DNA from: an uncultured Slackia sp.
Lineage (GTDB): Bacteria > Actinomycetota > Coriobacteriia > Coriobacteriales > Eggerthellaceae
Assembly: GCF_959608125.1 (NCBI RefSeq)
Contig: NZ_CAUHPG010000012.1
Location: 1-56,409, forward strand
Reading direction: 5' to 3'
Length of the DNA: 56,409 nt
Both the position numbers and the translations under genes were made by a program. Position 1 is the first letter of the stretch, and every line of letters starts with the position of its first letter. The notes under the pieces are model-generated. The model was not told the DNA's origin, ran no database searches, and was given only the letters and a program-made list of their open reading frames with translations. Below, piece after piece: positions 24,441 through 32,662 of this stretch.

Positions 24441-25526
24441 ATGGACCTGTCCATTTTCACAACGCCTGAAGCGTGGATCAGCCTCGTTACCCTGATCTTC
24501 CTCGAAATCGTGCTCGGCATCGATAATCTGGTGTTCATCTCTATCACCACGAATCGCCTTCCCGTAGAAAAGCAACATATCGGCCGCAAGCTCGGTCTTG
24601 CCGGCGCCTTGATCATGCGCATCGTGTTCTTGTGCTTCGCCTCGTATCTGGTGCATATGACCGCGACGTTGTTCACGATTGATTTGGGCGTGTACAACCA
24701 CGGCTTCTCGATGCGCGACCTCGTGCTTTTGCTGGGCGGCGCGTATCTGATATATAAGGGTATTTCCGAAATCATCGATATGCTGCGTCTTACCGAAGTC
24801 AAGGCCGAGCACTCTCACGAGCACAAAGCTTTGCATATGATCACGTTGCCCCAGGCTATCGCGACGATTATGGTCATGGACGTCGTCTTCTCCATCGATT
24901 CGGTCATCACTGCGGTCGGCATGGCCGACCACCTGATCATCATGATCATCGCCGTCATGGTCGCCGTCGTCATGATGATGGTTTTCATCGACCCCATTTC
25001 CAACTTCATCAACGGCCATCCCGAGATGAAGATGCTCGCTCTGACTTTCATCGTTGCCATCGGCGCGCTGCTGGTGATCGACAGCGCCGGCTTCCACACG
25101 GGCATCGAGCTGTTGCACATGCCGCTTGAGAAGCTAATCGTGTACTTCGCCATGGTGTTCTGCATCGTGCTCGAACTTATTCAGATGCGCTACAACAAGA
25201 ACTTCGTCGATTGGAAGAAGAGCCGTTGGCAGGAGGAGACTGCCGCTCAGATCGAGACCGTTCGAGCCGAGATGCTCGAGCGCATCGAGGAGGAGCGCGC
25301 GAAGGCCGCTGGTTCCGTCGATGCCGCCCAACCGGCTTCGACGCAGGCCACCCCGATTTTCATCGGCGGCAACGTTTACATTATGGCTCCCGTCGACGGC
25401 GAGGATGCCAAGACGTTTCGAGAGCAGGTGCTCGCCAGCGCGACCGCTCAGCGTTCGCTGAACGAGCCCATTGAAATCGGTTACGAGACGGTCGAGGACG
25501 ACCGCCCCTCCGATTCCGAGAAATAG
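24441..25526 (+). CDS. TerC-family integral membrane protein
   Basis: A 361-residue protein. The TerC signature is clear: LVTLIFLEIVLGIDNLVFIS at residues 14 to 33 and VMDVVFSIDSVITAVG near 150, with acidic residues inside the membrane helices. Seven to eight membrane segments are followed by a cytoplasmic C-terminal tail of about 110 residues. TerC proteins export manganese or other metals and protect secreted metalloproteins. Start ATG 24441 follows AAAGGAGCGGA. A strong terminator follows. Nothing resembling a yybP-ykoY riboswitch could be drawn upstream. Confidence 0.9.
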   Translation: MDLSIFTTPEAWISLVTLIFLEIVLGIDNLVFISITTNRLPVEKQHIGRKLGLAGALIMRIVFLCFASYLVHMTATLFTIDLGVYNHGFSMRDLVLLLGGAYLIYKGISEIIDMLRLTEVKAEHSHEHKALHMITLPQAIATIMVMDVVFSIDSVITAVGMADHLIIMIIAVMVAVVMMMVFIDPISNFINGHPEMKMLALTFIVAIGALLVIDSAGFHTGIELLHMPLEKLIVYFAMVFCIVLELIQMRYNKNFVDWKKSRWQEETAAQIETVRAEMLERIEEERAKAAGSVDAAQPASTQATPIFIGGNVYIMAPVDGEDAKTFREQVLASATAQRSLNEPIEIGYETVEDDRPSDSEK

Positions 25527-25542
25527 CGCCCGACGTAGAAAA

Positions 25543-25569
25543 GGCGCCCGGTCTCCCGGGCGCCTTTTT
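25543..25569 (+). terminator. Terminator after terC
   Basis: GGCGCCCGG (25543 to 25551) pairs with CCGGGCGCC (25556 to 25564) around TCTC, followed by TTTTT. Confidence 0.9.
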
Positions 25570-25614
25570 CGTGCTTGCACGTGTTCGTTCGTTTGCTAGA
25601 TGACTGGTGGGCGC

Positions 25615-26520
25615 TTACTTGAACAGCTCGTATGCCTCGTCCGAGACGATCAGACGGGCGGTCTGCGGCAGGGCGCGCGCGATGAATGGCGTGGTCGTAC
25701 CGGTCGTTTCGCCGTCGTACTGAATCTCGAATGCCGGGTCGGCCGCCACTTCGATATGCTTGCCGGAATAGATGTCCAGCGCGTCGCCGCGATCGGGGAA
25801 GCGGCCGTCACGGTCGAGCATGGCTGCGAACACCGATGGCAGCAGCTCGACTGCGTTTTTCGCCTTCAGCACCACGACGCCGAGTTCGCCGTCACGCGGT
25901 TGATTGCAGTGGGTGACGGGAATGCCGAACTGAATCTGAGAGAAATTCACTAGCAGAACGCCCATGCCTTCGGTTTCAACCTTCTCGCCGTCGATGTCGA
26001 GCGCGATCTTGGAGTGCTGGGGGGCGATGTTCGAACCTGCGGCCAGGAAATAGGCGACGGGCCCCAAAAGCCTCTTGTTGGGCGCGGCGCTCTCCATGAT
26101 GGTGGCGTCATAGCCCGCTCCCGCCATGATCATGAACCCGAAGGTCTTTCCATCCCGCTCGATTTCGCCCATGTCGAAATCGAGGGTTTTGCCGCCGCGG
26201 GCCAGCTTCGCCAGCGCGTGGGGCTCGTTGGGCTCGAGCAGGTTGAGCGAGAGAAGGTTCGCTGTTCCTGCGGGATAGGGAAGCACCGGCACGCCTGTTC
26301 CTCGCAGGCGATAGGCCACGGTGGCGATGGTGCCGTCCCCGCCTGAGGCGACGACCACATCGAAGTCTTCGGCGTCGTCGAGAAGGCGGTCTATCGACGT
26401 GGTTCCGTCGGATGAACGCAGGCATACCTCGTCGCCGTCTTCGACGAACGAGCGCATGAAATCGTATACGGATCCTTCGCGGTATCCGGATGCGAGATTG
26501 TTGATGATGAGCACTTTCAC
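25615..26520 (-). CDS. Diacylglycerol kinase-family lipid kinase
   Basis: A 301-residue protein of the DAGK catalytic family (DgkB/YegS-like). The nucleotide-binding motif SGGDGTIATVAYRL is near residue 60, PAGTANLLSLNL near 84, and an acidic pair near DFDMGEI lies around 115. These enzymes phosphorylate diacylglycerol or related lipids at the inner face of the membrane, recycling lipids from envelope synthesis. The gene faces terC and is divergent from rnd. An intact C-terminal beta-sandwich domain is present. Confidence 0.9.
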   Translation of the reverse strand: MKVLIINNLASGYREGSVYDFMRSFVEDGDEVCLRSSDGTTSIDRLLDDAEDFDVVVASGGDGTIATVAYRLRGTGVPVLPYPAGTANLLSLNLLEPNEPHALAKLARGGKTLDFDMGEIERDGKTFGFMIMAGAGYDATIMESAAPNKRLLGPVAYFLAAGSNIAPQHSKIALDIDGEKVETEGMGVLLVNFSQIQFGIPVTHCNQPRDGELGVVVLKAKNAVELLPSVFAAMLDRDGRFPDRGDALDIYSGKHIEVAADPAFEIQYDGETTGTTTPFIARALPQTARLIVSDEAYELFK

Positions 26521-26604
26521 GGCGGTCGGCCTCCTTTCTTCGCTACCATATTATAATTCCAGCCGCATATTGTTGCCCGATTACCGTGATTCAAAGGAAA
26601 AGCG

Positions 26605-27753
26605 TTGTACATCACCGACCAAAAGCAGTTGAAGCAATTCGTCGAGCGCGCGAAGAAATCGCCGATTCTTGCCGTAGATACGGAGTTTTTGAGGGAGAAG
26701 ACCTATTGGCCCAGGCTGTGCCTGATTCAGCTTGCCACTGAAGATGAGAGCGTGGCGGTCGACCCGTTCAGGGTAAAGGACCTGTCTCCGTTGGCCGAAC
26801 TGTTCGTCGATGAAAGGATCGTCAAGCTTTTTCATGCCGCCGGCCAGGACATGGAACTGATCGTCCATGAGATGGGCGTCATTCCCAAGCCCGTCTTCGA
26901 CACCCAGATTGCCGCATCGCTGCTTGGTGACATGCTTCAAATCGGCTACGGGTCGTTGGTGCTCAACGAATGCAACGTGAAGCTGAAGAAGGCCGACTCC
27001 TTTACCGATTGGAGCCGCCGCCCCCTGACCGATTCGCAGATTCAATATGCACTCGACGATGTGATCTATCTGCCTCGAATCTACCGTTCCATGAAGGCGC
27101 GCCTCGAGAAGCTCGGACGCCTGTCGTGGCTTGACCGCGATTTCGAGGAATTGTGCGATCCCGAGCGCTACAAGGTCGATCCGTACGAACGATTCAAGCG
27201 CCTCAAGCGCGTGAACCAGCTTACGCAGCGTCAGCTTTCTGCGGCCCGCGAAGTGGCTGCGTGGCGTGAAACGGCCGCTATGAAACGCAACATCCCGCGT
27301 AAGTGGATCCTGACCGACGAGCAGGTCGTCGAAATCTGCAAGCGCGAGCCCCGCACGCTCGACGAGCTGTTCATGGTCAGGGGCGTCTCCAACGCGCTCA
27401 AGACCGATGATGCTCGCCGCGCGCTGGCCGCTTGCAAGCAAGGCCTCGACGTCCCCGAAGAGGAATGGCCCGAGCTGAACAAGTCTTTCAAGAGCGAGCC
27501 GAACGTCGATCCTCAGGTCGATTTGCTCTATTCGCTCGTGAAAATCAGGGCGAAAGAGGCCGGCGTTGCCTTCGGCGTGCTGGCGTCGCATGCCGACCTT
27601 GCGAAGGTCGTCCGCGGCCATTACGACGAGGTGGATGTGCTCAAGGGATGGCGCAGGCATCTTGTGGGCGAGGAGCTGCTCGCCTTGATGCGCGGTGAGA
27701 TTATGCTGGGGATTGAAGACGGCATGTTGAAGGTTGCAAAGCGTCGTTCCTAG
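26605..27753 (+). CDS. rnd: Ribonuclease D
   Basis: A 382-residue 3'-5' exoribonuclease of the DEDDy group. AVDTEFLREKTYWPRLCLIQLA supplies the first Asp and Glu (residues 24 and 26), FHAAGQDMEL the second Asp, and YALDDVIYLP the Tyr and last Asp. HRDC-type helical domains follow (residues about 210 to 290). It trims tRNA and other stable RNA 3' ends. The start is TTG at 26605 with AAAGGAAAAG in front. The prophage remnant begins about 115 bases after the stop. Confidence 0.92.
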   Translation: MYITDQKQLKQFVERAKKSPILAVDTEFLREKTYWPRLCLIQLATEDESVAVDPFRVKDLSPLAELFVDERIVKLFHAAGQDMELIVHEMGVIPKPVFDTQIAASLLGDMLQIGYGSLVLNECNVKLKKADSFTDWSRRPLTDSQIQYALDDVIYLPRIYRSMKARLEKLGRLSWLDRDFEELCDPERYKVDPYERFKRLKRVNQLTQRQLSAAREVAAWRETAAMKRNIPRKWILTDEQVVEICKREPRTLDELFMVRGVSNALKTDDARRALAACKQGLDVPEEEWPELNKSFKSEPNVDPQVDLLYSLVKIRAKEAGVAFGVLASHADLAKVVRGHYDEVDVLKGWRRHLVGEELLALMRGEIMLGIEDGMLKVAKRRS

Positions 27754-27869
27754 GTGCGCAAAAGGTACGTTTTGTCCGTTCGATAGGCTTTGTCGGCCTT
27801 CCTTTTCCTGAAATCGTCGACGGGAGCGAGACGTAGGGAGTCATTACGCGCGTTTCGATGTGGCGGGGA

Positions 27870-28376
27870 GCCGCGAAACGAGCTGCTTGCAACAAAGCAT
27901 TACGGGGCCAAACGGCCGACGCCCTTGATCGGCGTGGACAGTATCCCTGACAACGTGAGGGTGGGCGCGCTGCGACTGGGCGTCCAAGGCGGTCACCAGC
28001 GTATCCGCGCGCGTCCGCATGGACGGCTTCGACTTCATTGGCGACTTACTACCGCGACTTGGTGGACGAGGCCATGCACAACGTGGCGCTCATGGCAATG
28101 GCCGTGGGCGGCAACACGACGCTTGACGGCCTGACCGACGAGCAGCTGTCGGTGACGCCGAACTTCAGGAACCCCATGAGGCCCAGCCTCGCCGCCACCG
28201 CCGACGCGATGGTGAAGATCGCCGGGGTCATGGACGGCTTCGCGCAGACGCGCGAGTTCCTGTCCAACATGGGCTTCACGCCCACCGAGGTCGAGAGCGT
28301 CCGCAGCCAGCTGGACGCGGACGCCAACCGCCGCGCGCTGACCGCCATCATGGGCGGCGCGAAGGCGGGCGAGTAG
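27870..28376 (+). pseudogene. Portal protein pseudogene
   Basis: Bases 27870 to about 27965 match the start of the portal of prophage 1 (IGVDSIPDNVRVGA versus IGVDNIPENVQVGA). A one-base loss then shifts the frame, and about 0.8 kb of the gene is missing. From 28060 the original C-terminal part resumes and is nearly identical (NVALMAMAVG to LTAIMGG). The intact ORF starting at 28038 is only this tail, so no working portal can be made. Confidence 0.9.
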
Positions 28377-28377
28377 C

Positions 28378-29907
28378 GTGGCGACGATTCCGCGCGCCGC
28401 TCTGGACTTCCTCGCGCAGCAGGTGAACGCGATCAGCGCCGACGCGCAGGCGAAGGTGCTGGAAGTGCTGGAGGCCATCGAGTGGACTCCTGACAACGTG
28501 GCCAGGTGCCGGGAGATAGTGGCCGAGGCGCTTGCGTCGGTCCTCCCCGCCTACGCGGACGCCTCGGCCCAGGCCGCCGCAGACTTCTACGACGCTGCCC
28601 GCGAGCTGTGCGCGGGCGAGGCGATCGGAGCCGCCGCTCTGTCCAGGCTCGACATGGGCGCCGTGCAGGGCGCCGTGCGCGCGCTCGTGCAGGTCGTCGT
28701 GGACGGCGGCGCGAAGGAGCGGTTTGACCGCGAGGTGCTCGGGCGCGTGGACGTCGAGATGAAGAAGGCGGCGGCAAACTCTATCGTCGAGAACGCCGCG
28801 AAAGACCCTGCGAAGCCGAGGTGGGCGAGGGTGCCGAGCGGACGCGAGACGTGCCCGTTCTGCCTCATGCTCGCGTCCTTCGGGTTCAACACGTGGTCCA
28901 AGGAGGCGGCATCCCACACGCACGCGAACTGCGACTGCCGGATCGTCCCGCAATGGGACGAAGGGTCGGTGGAAGGCTACGACCCCGACGGGATGTACGA
29001 CCGCTACAACGCGTGCCTAGACGCCATCGGAGGGCGCGACGGCGTTCGCCGCGAATGGGACGCGCTGCCGAAGGAGGAGCGGGACGCGTATGTCGCGAAG
29101 CACGGCGGCAGGGCGGGCGACGCGCTCGACGCGTTCCTGAGCAAGCGCGTGTCGGCCGAGATAGGCAGGCGCGACCCCGAATGGTTCATGACGGGCAAGG
29201 TGCCAGATACGGATTATTCGCTGTGCCCGCGCGACAGTATTGGAAGGTTTTCCGCTCCCGAAAGCTACGAAAGACATGATCTTATTCTGGTCAGGAGCAA
29301 AAACGGCAGACTGGTCGAGCCACCCGAATGGCGTGACCTGTTTGTGCATGACAGCCTGAGAAATAACGGCATAGCTGTGGTAGTTCGTCCGAGCAGCGCA
29401 GTGTCGAAAAGCGGAAAGGTCTTGCAAGGGGTGACAAATCCCGACATAGAGATGGATGGCGCAATGTGGGACATTAAGAGCCCGAGGTGCGACAAGCGGG
29501 CCGTATTCGCGGGCAAATACGACGAGAAGAAAGCAACCCAGTTTGTAGAGGACGCATTCAGGTCCGCCATTGGGAACTTCAGAAACCCGTATGACTGCGG
29601 TTCAATGGCGGGGGCTGGGGACAAAACCGCCGAAACGCGGCTGGTTCTAAGCCTGCGTTACAGAAACGATGGCGTTCCTTTCGAGCACATCGAACGGAGG
29701 GCAAGGCTCGAGTCCAAGGCACTTCGCGTAAAAGAATTCATAATCGTGAAGAAAGACGGAAACGATTTTGAGAATAAAAAACGGCTAACCATCTCTCTAT
29801 CCAGGGTGGTGGTTAGCCGCAGTCGTATTGTAGCACTAGTTTTCACCACTTTTCATTTCATGACTGTCATGCAGGTTCTTCACGATGAAAAAGAGGACGG
29901 AAGATAG
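28378..29907 (+). CDS. Second MuF-type head protein with a different nuclease-like C-terminus
   Basis: The protein has 509 residues with a GTG start two bases after the portal-tail stop. Residues 1 to about 200 closely match the MuF protein at 4.05 kb, including CPFC...HTHANCDCRI. Beyond that the two diverge. Here a linker (about 215 to 290) leads to a lower-GC C-terminal domain with NPDIEMDGAMWDIKSPR (PD-(D/E)xK-like Asp and Asp-x-Lys) and EFIIVKKDG near 465. The last 40 residues read across an inverted repeat and look like a run-on tail, so the original stop may be lost. Retention of this long frame amid decay may mean the toxin-like part is maintained. Confidence 0.82.
   Translation: MATIPRAALDFLAQQVNAISADAQAKVLEVLEAIEWTPDNVARCREIVAEALASVLPAYADASAQAAADFYDAARELCAGEAIGAAALSRLDMGAVQGAVRALVQVVVDGGAKERFDREVLGRVDVEMKKAAANSIVENAAKDPAKPRWARVPSGRETCPFCLMLASFGFNTWSKEAASHTHANCDCRIVPQWDEGSVEGYDPDGMYDRYNACLDAIGGRDGVRREWDALPKEERDAYVAKHGGRAGDALDAFLSKRVSAEIGRRDPEWFMTGKVPDTDYSLCPRDSIGRFSAPESYERHDLILVRSKNGRLVEPPEWRDLFVHDSLRNNGIAVVVRPSSAVSKSGKVLQGVTNPDIEMDGAMWDIKSPRCDKRAVFAGKYDEKKATQFVEDAFRSAIGNFRNPYDCGSMAGAGDKTAETRLVLSLRYRNDGVPFEHIERRARLESKALRVKEFIIVKKDGNDFENKKRLTISLSRVVVSRSRIVALVFTTFHFMTVMQVLHDEKEDGR
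29782..29819. repeat. Inverted repeat at the end of the second MuF gene
   Basis: CGGCTAACCA (29782 to 29791) is exactly complementary to TGGTTAGCCG (29810 to 29819) with an 18-base loop. It lies at the position equivalent to the inverted repeat after the first MuF gene but differs in sequence, so position rather than sequence is conserved. Confidence 0.6.
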
Positions 29908-29979
29908 AGGGGCATTCGCGGTTGACCGCCGCGTCCCTGTCTGGTCTGCTCAACTCGCGATCGGGCCGCGCCAGACGCG

Positions 29980-30002
29980 AAGGCTCCATGAGGAGCCTTT
30001 TT
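29980..30002 (+). terminator. Intrinsic terminator after second MuF gene
   Basis: GGCTCC (29982 to 29987) pairs with GGAGCC (29992 to 29997) across ATGA and is followed by TTTTT. Confidence 0.8.
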
Positions 30003-30027
30003 CGTATCTCCGTCATGAAGGGAGGCG

Positions 30028-30135
30028 ATGATGGGCAGGCGTTCATGGCTAATCGCTGTATTGTTGGCGGGGTCGGTCCAGCTTGCGATTGGGTTCGCAT
30101 GCGGATTCGCGCTCAAGCATTTCCTGCTATGCTAG
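30028..30135 (+). CDS. 35-aa single-pass membrane peptide
   Basis: A short frame beginning MMGRRSWLIAVLLAGSVQLA and continuing with a second hydrophobic stretch ending in Cys. It has a good GGGAGGCG ribosome binding site. One membrane helix with an N-terminal basic patch is predicted. It ends overlapping the convergent gene by four bases. It lies in the space between the MuF gene and the tRNA, which in prophage 1 is empty. Function unknown; a toxin-immunity or superinfection-exclusion peptide is possible. Confidence 0.55.
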   Translation: MMGRRSWLIAVLLAGSVQLAIGFACGFALKHFLLC

Positions 30136-30608
30136 CCGACGAGAACGCCTAGAAGCGTTCCGACTATGCCGAGGGCTCCGCCGATGGCCGTGCTCACGGA
30201 CGCTACGACGACGTCATGTCTCCATTGCGCCTTTCTTTCAAGCTCGGCGTCGCGCGAACGCTGGTCGTGCTTTTCGACGGCCCAGTGCGCCATCGGGAGG
30301 AGCGCGACGCATCGGCCGCCCGCTTCGACGGCGGCGAGGCCGAGTCTGTTGAACTCCGCATACATCCCGCTGACCTTTTCCCCGCCTGCGGCGATTCGAG
30401 CCGACGAGTATTCCATCAGGTCGCTTTCATGCTCTATGAGCTGCCTTAGCGCCTCCACTTCTTCCGACGTGAGTGCGTCAACGTCGATCGGAGCGCGCTT
30501 GCGCTCGGCCTTCTGCTCGCTCGCGGCTTTTCCGCTCGTTTTATCGAGGGACTTCACCGCCGAAGCGATTGAGTCGAGCTTCTTTTCCATTCCGGAGAAC
30601 TGGTTCAT
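30132..30608 (-). CDS. Coiled-coil protein with C-terminal membrane anchor (leftward)
   Basis: A 158-residue protein. Residues 1 to 75 are charged and helical (VDALTSEEVEALRQLIEHESDLMEYSSAR), and a hydrophobic segment at 137 to 157 (VSTAIGGALGIVGTLLGVLVG) ends the protein. GGAGGTG precedes ATG 30608. It is transcribed against the phage late direction, as moron or immunity genes often are. It could be the partner of the adjacent toxin-like MuF domain or a superinfection-exclusion protein; I recognise no family. Confidence 0.7.
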   Translation of the reverse strand: MNQFSGMEKKLDSIASAVKSLDKTSGKAASEQKAERKRAPIDVDALTSEEVEALRQLIEHESDLMEYSSARIAAGGEKVSGMYAEFNRLGLAAVEAGGRCVALLPMAHWAVEKHDQRSRDAELERKAQWRHDVVVASVSTAIGGALGIVGTLLGVLVG

Positions 30609-30663
30609 TTGACACCTCCATCTGTACCTGAAAGATTATGCCCTAACGCGAAAGGATGAAGAC

Positions 30664-30870
30664 ATGGCGAAAGATTTTAAATCTGGCATGGACCCGCTCA
30701 GCGTCCTGATGGTCGGCCTGCAAATTCTTTTCGTGGGTCTGAAGCTCACGGGGCAGATCGGGTGGCCGTGGCCGCTCGTGCTCGCGCCGTCTATTGCGTA
30801 CGCGGTGCTTTTCACCTTGGTTTTCGCCGTCGTCCTGGCGACCGAGGTCTACGACAAGGCGAAGAGATAG
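30664..30870 (+). CDS. Small two-helix membrane protein (transmembrane Fragile-X-F-like)
   Basis: A 68-residue protein with two membrane segments and the motif LQILFVGLKLTGQIGWPWPLVLAP. That matches the short phage and bacterial family named transmembrane Fragile-X-F proteins (typical pattern FivLKLtgvItWsWwwVLaP). AAAGGATGAAGAC precedes the ATG. It ends nine bases before the tRNA-Lys. Function in this family is unknown; in phages it often sits in accessory positions. Confidence 0.75.
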   Translation: MAKDFKSGMDPLSVLMVGLQILFVGLKLTGQIGWPWPLVLAPSIAYAVLFTLVFAVVLATEVYDKAKR

Positions 30871-30879
30871 CCAATACGC

Positions 30880-30954
30880 CGGGGCGTGGCGCAGCGGATA
30901 GCGCGGCGGCCTCTTAAGCCGCACGTGCGGGTTCGAATCCCGCCGCCCCGGCCA
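30880..30954 (+). tRNA. tRNA-Lys(CTT), phage-derived
   Basis: A class I cloverleaf: acceptor CGGGGCG/CGCCCCG, discriminator G, encoded CCA, D-stem GCGC/GCGC, anticodon stem GCGGC/GCCGC with loop CTCTTAA (anticodon CTT), and T-stem GCGGG/CCCGC. Acceptor and T-arm are the same as in the tRNA-Leu of prophage 1, while the central part differs. It is located between accessory genes and the scaffold remnant, the same slot as tRNA-Leu. Confidence 0.93.
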
Positions 30955-30970
30955 ATCTACGAGTGAATCC

Positions 30971-31020
30971 AGCCCCGCACGGGGCTTTTTTCATACATGG
31001 CCGCCCCCGGGCGGCCTTTT
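30971..31020 (+). terminator. Tandem terminators after tRNA-Lys
   Basis: AGCCCC-GCAC-GGGGCT with a T-run (30971 to 30992) is followed by GGCCGCC/GGCGGCC with TTTT (30999 to 31020). Both are conserved with the pair after tRNA-Leu. Confidence 0.8.
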
Positions 31021-31073
31021 CCATGCCCGCACGGGCGAGACGAAGCGCCGCACGGCGCAGGAAGGGGGCCGAC

Positions 31074-31310
31074 ATGCCCGAAGAGACCATCGAGGCCGTG
31101 GAGGCCGCGCAGGATGCGCAGGAGCCGCCCGCCGTGGACTGGCAGGCGAAGTACGAGCAGGCCGTCGCGCAGTCACGCAAGTGGGAGGAGCGCAGCAAGG
31201 CCAACGCCGACAAGGCCAAGGCGTACGACGCGCTGGCGCAGCAGCAGGCCGACGCCCAGGCCCTGACAGTGACCGCCGAATCGATCGAGCGGATCAAAGA
31301 CCCGCCGGTC
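31074..31310 (+). pseudogene. Scaffold protein pseudogene
   Basis: The first 65 codons are nearly the same as the scaffold gene of prophage 1 (WQAKYEQAVAQSRKWEERS). An in-frame deletion then removes about 75 codons, joining QQQADAQ to TVTAESIERIKDP. After that the sequence departs from the phage and the frame runs on into unrelated DNA. The capsid gene is absent, so this marks the right end of the remnant. Confidence 0.88.
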
Positions 31311-31320
31311 CGTATCCTCG

Positions 31321-31964
31321 ACGTGGGAGAGCGTCAAAAATATGCGGTTATCTGTCGCGTATCGCTGTCCTGCTGTGTCTGGTCTTGTTGGGCTGCACCT
31401 GGAGATGCTTTCACGCGTCCGCTTCGGCGAGGGGACCTCACGGCGAACTGTTGCTCTCTTTGCGGTACTTCGATTTGGCGCGCTTCTGCGCATCGCTGAC
31501 TGCCACCGCGCCCCCTTCCTCGTTTATGCCGTGGGATTCGAAAGATTCAGGCGGAGCCGCGTTTTCGGACGCTTCCATCCGAATCGCCATTCCTTGAACC
31601 TGATGGCGAACCGGATCGCAACTTCATCGAACTTTTCTTACCGCTCCTCTTTTCGATAGGTCTATTCGAAAGAAAGCGGCTCTAACCCCATCGCACGCGC
31701 CGTTTCGTGGTATCGTCGGCTCCCTCGTGACGCTTCTTCGCATGGTTTTTATGCGTTGATGTGCCAAACTGCATGCCAAGAAATGCGCCACTTCCTGAAA
31801 ATGTCGGTTTTCGGCTGCGTAACGGGGGCGTTATGTGACGTGGCAATGAAATATGGCGTTTCAGGTTACGAATCGGACACGCTAGGCGCGAGGGTACTTT
31901 TGTTCGATTACAATTACCGACCGACACAACCAACGGCCGGTTCGAGTTCGAGAAGGAGCATCTA
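31321..31964. other. Intergenic region between prophage remnant and YugP-like gene
   Basis: No convincing gene. One frame around 31340 to 31597 encodes a lipoprotein-signal-like stretch (IAVLLCLVLLGC) but lacks an in-frame start, so it may be the stub of a host lipoprotein gene broken by phage insertion. The last 200 bases are more AT-rich and probably carry the promoter of the next gene, though no clear -35/-10 pair could be assigned. Confidence 0.5.
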
Positions 31965-32660
31965 ATGCCCATAGTTTCCGGAGGCATGGGCCTCTATTTC
32001 GCCGTTATGATTCTGACGCTTGTCATCGGTGCCGGCGCTCAGATCTACGTTACCAGACAGCTGAAAAAATACAGCCATGTTCCCAGTTCGTACGGCATCA
32101 CCGGCGCCGAGATGGCCCGTCGCATGTCGATCGACAGCGGAATCCCCAACGTTGCCGTGCATCGCGGCGGCCCGAACCAGGATTTCTTCGACCCCCGTTC
32201 CAACTCCGTTACGTTGGGAACCGATTCATATGCCCAGTACAGCATCACCGCAGTCGCTACCGCCGTGCATGAGATGGGTCACGCCCAGCAGTATGCCGAG
32301 GGCTATGCGTTCATGAAGTTTCGCAGCGCTCTCGTGCCTGTTGTGAATTTCTGCTCCAATGCCTGGATGATCATCTTCATGCTCGGCTTGGTCATGGGCG
32401 CCGCCGGCGGAACCGCCATGATGAAGATCGGCATCGTCATGTTCGCCGCCGTTTTGCTGTTCCAGCTAGTTACGCTGCCTGTCGAATTCGACGCCTCGCG
32501 TCGCGGCCTTACGTACCTGCAGGCTTCGGGCATGAACCAGGCCGAGCTGTCGGGTGCGTACTCCGTTCTGCGCGCATGCGCCCTGACGTATGTCGCGGCC
32601 GCTTTGACGGCTTTGCTGCAGCTTCTTTACCTTGTGTTGTCCACGCGTTCGGAAGACTAA
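31965..32660 (+). CDS. Zinc membrane metallopeptidase (YugP/Zn_peptidase_2 family)
   Basis: A 231-residue protein. An N-terminal membrane helix (residues 8 to 26) is followed by a peptidase domain with HEMGH at about residue 102 as the HExxH zinc site and two to three further membrane helices (about 125 to 170 and 205 to 225). This is the PF04298-type neutral zinc metallopeptidase of unknown physiological substrate, found in many Gram-positives. AGAAGGAGCATCTA precedes the ATG. xseA starts two bases downstream of the stop, suggesting one operon with xseA/xseB. Confidence 0.88.
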   Translation: MPIVSGGMGLYFAVMILTLVIGAGAQIYVTRQLKKYSHVPSSYGITGAEMARRMSIDSGIPNVAVHRGGPNQDFFDPRSNSVTLGTDSYAQYSITAVATAVHEMGHAQQYAEGYAFMKFRSALVPVVNFCSNAWMIIFMLGLVMGAAGGTAMMKIGIVMFAAVLLFQLVTLPVEFDASRRGLTYLQASGMNQAELSGAYSVLRACALTYVAAALTALLQLLYLVLSTRSED

Positions 32661-32662
32661 TC

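Larger units (their letters stand above)
27870..31320 (+). mobile_element. Remnant of a second, related prophage
   Basis: A 3.4-kb fragment between host genes rnd and the YugP-like gene. It carries a frameshifted and deleted portal, an intact MuF paralogue, small membrane genes, a tRNA-Lys, two terminators identical in layout to prophage 1, and a scaffold gene with an internal deletion and lost end. Similarity to 2.53 to 5.9 kb is obvious at DNA level in the shared parts. Both borders are approximate. Confidence 0.9.
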
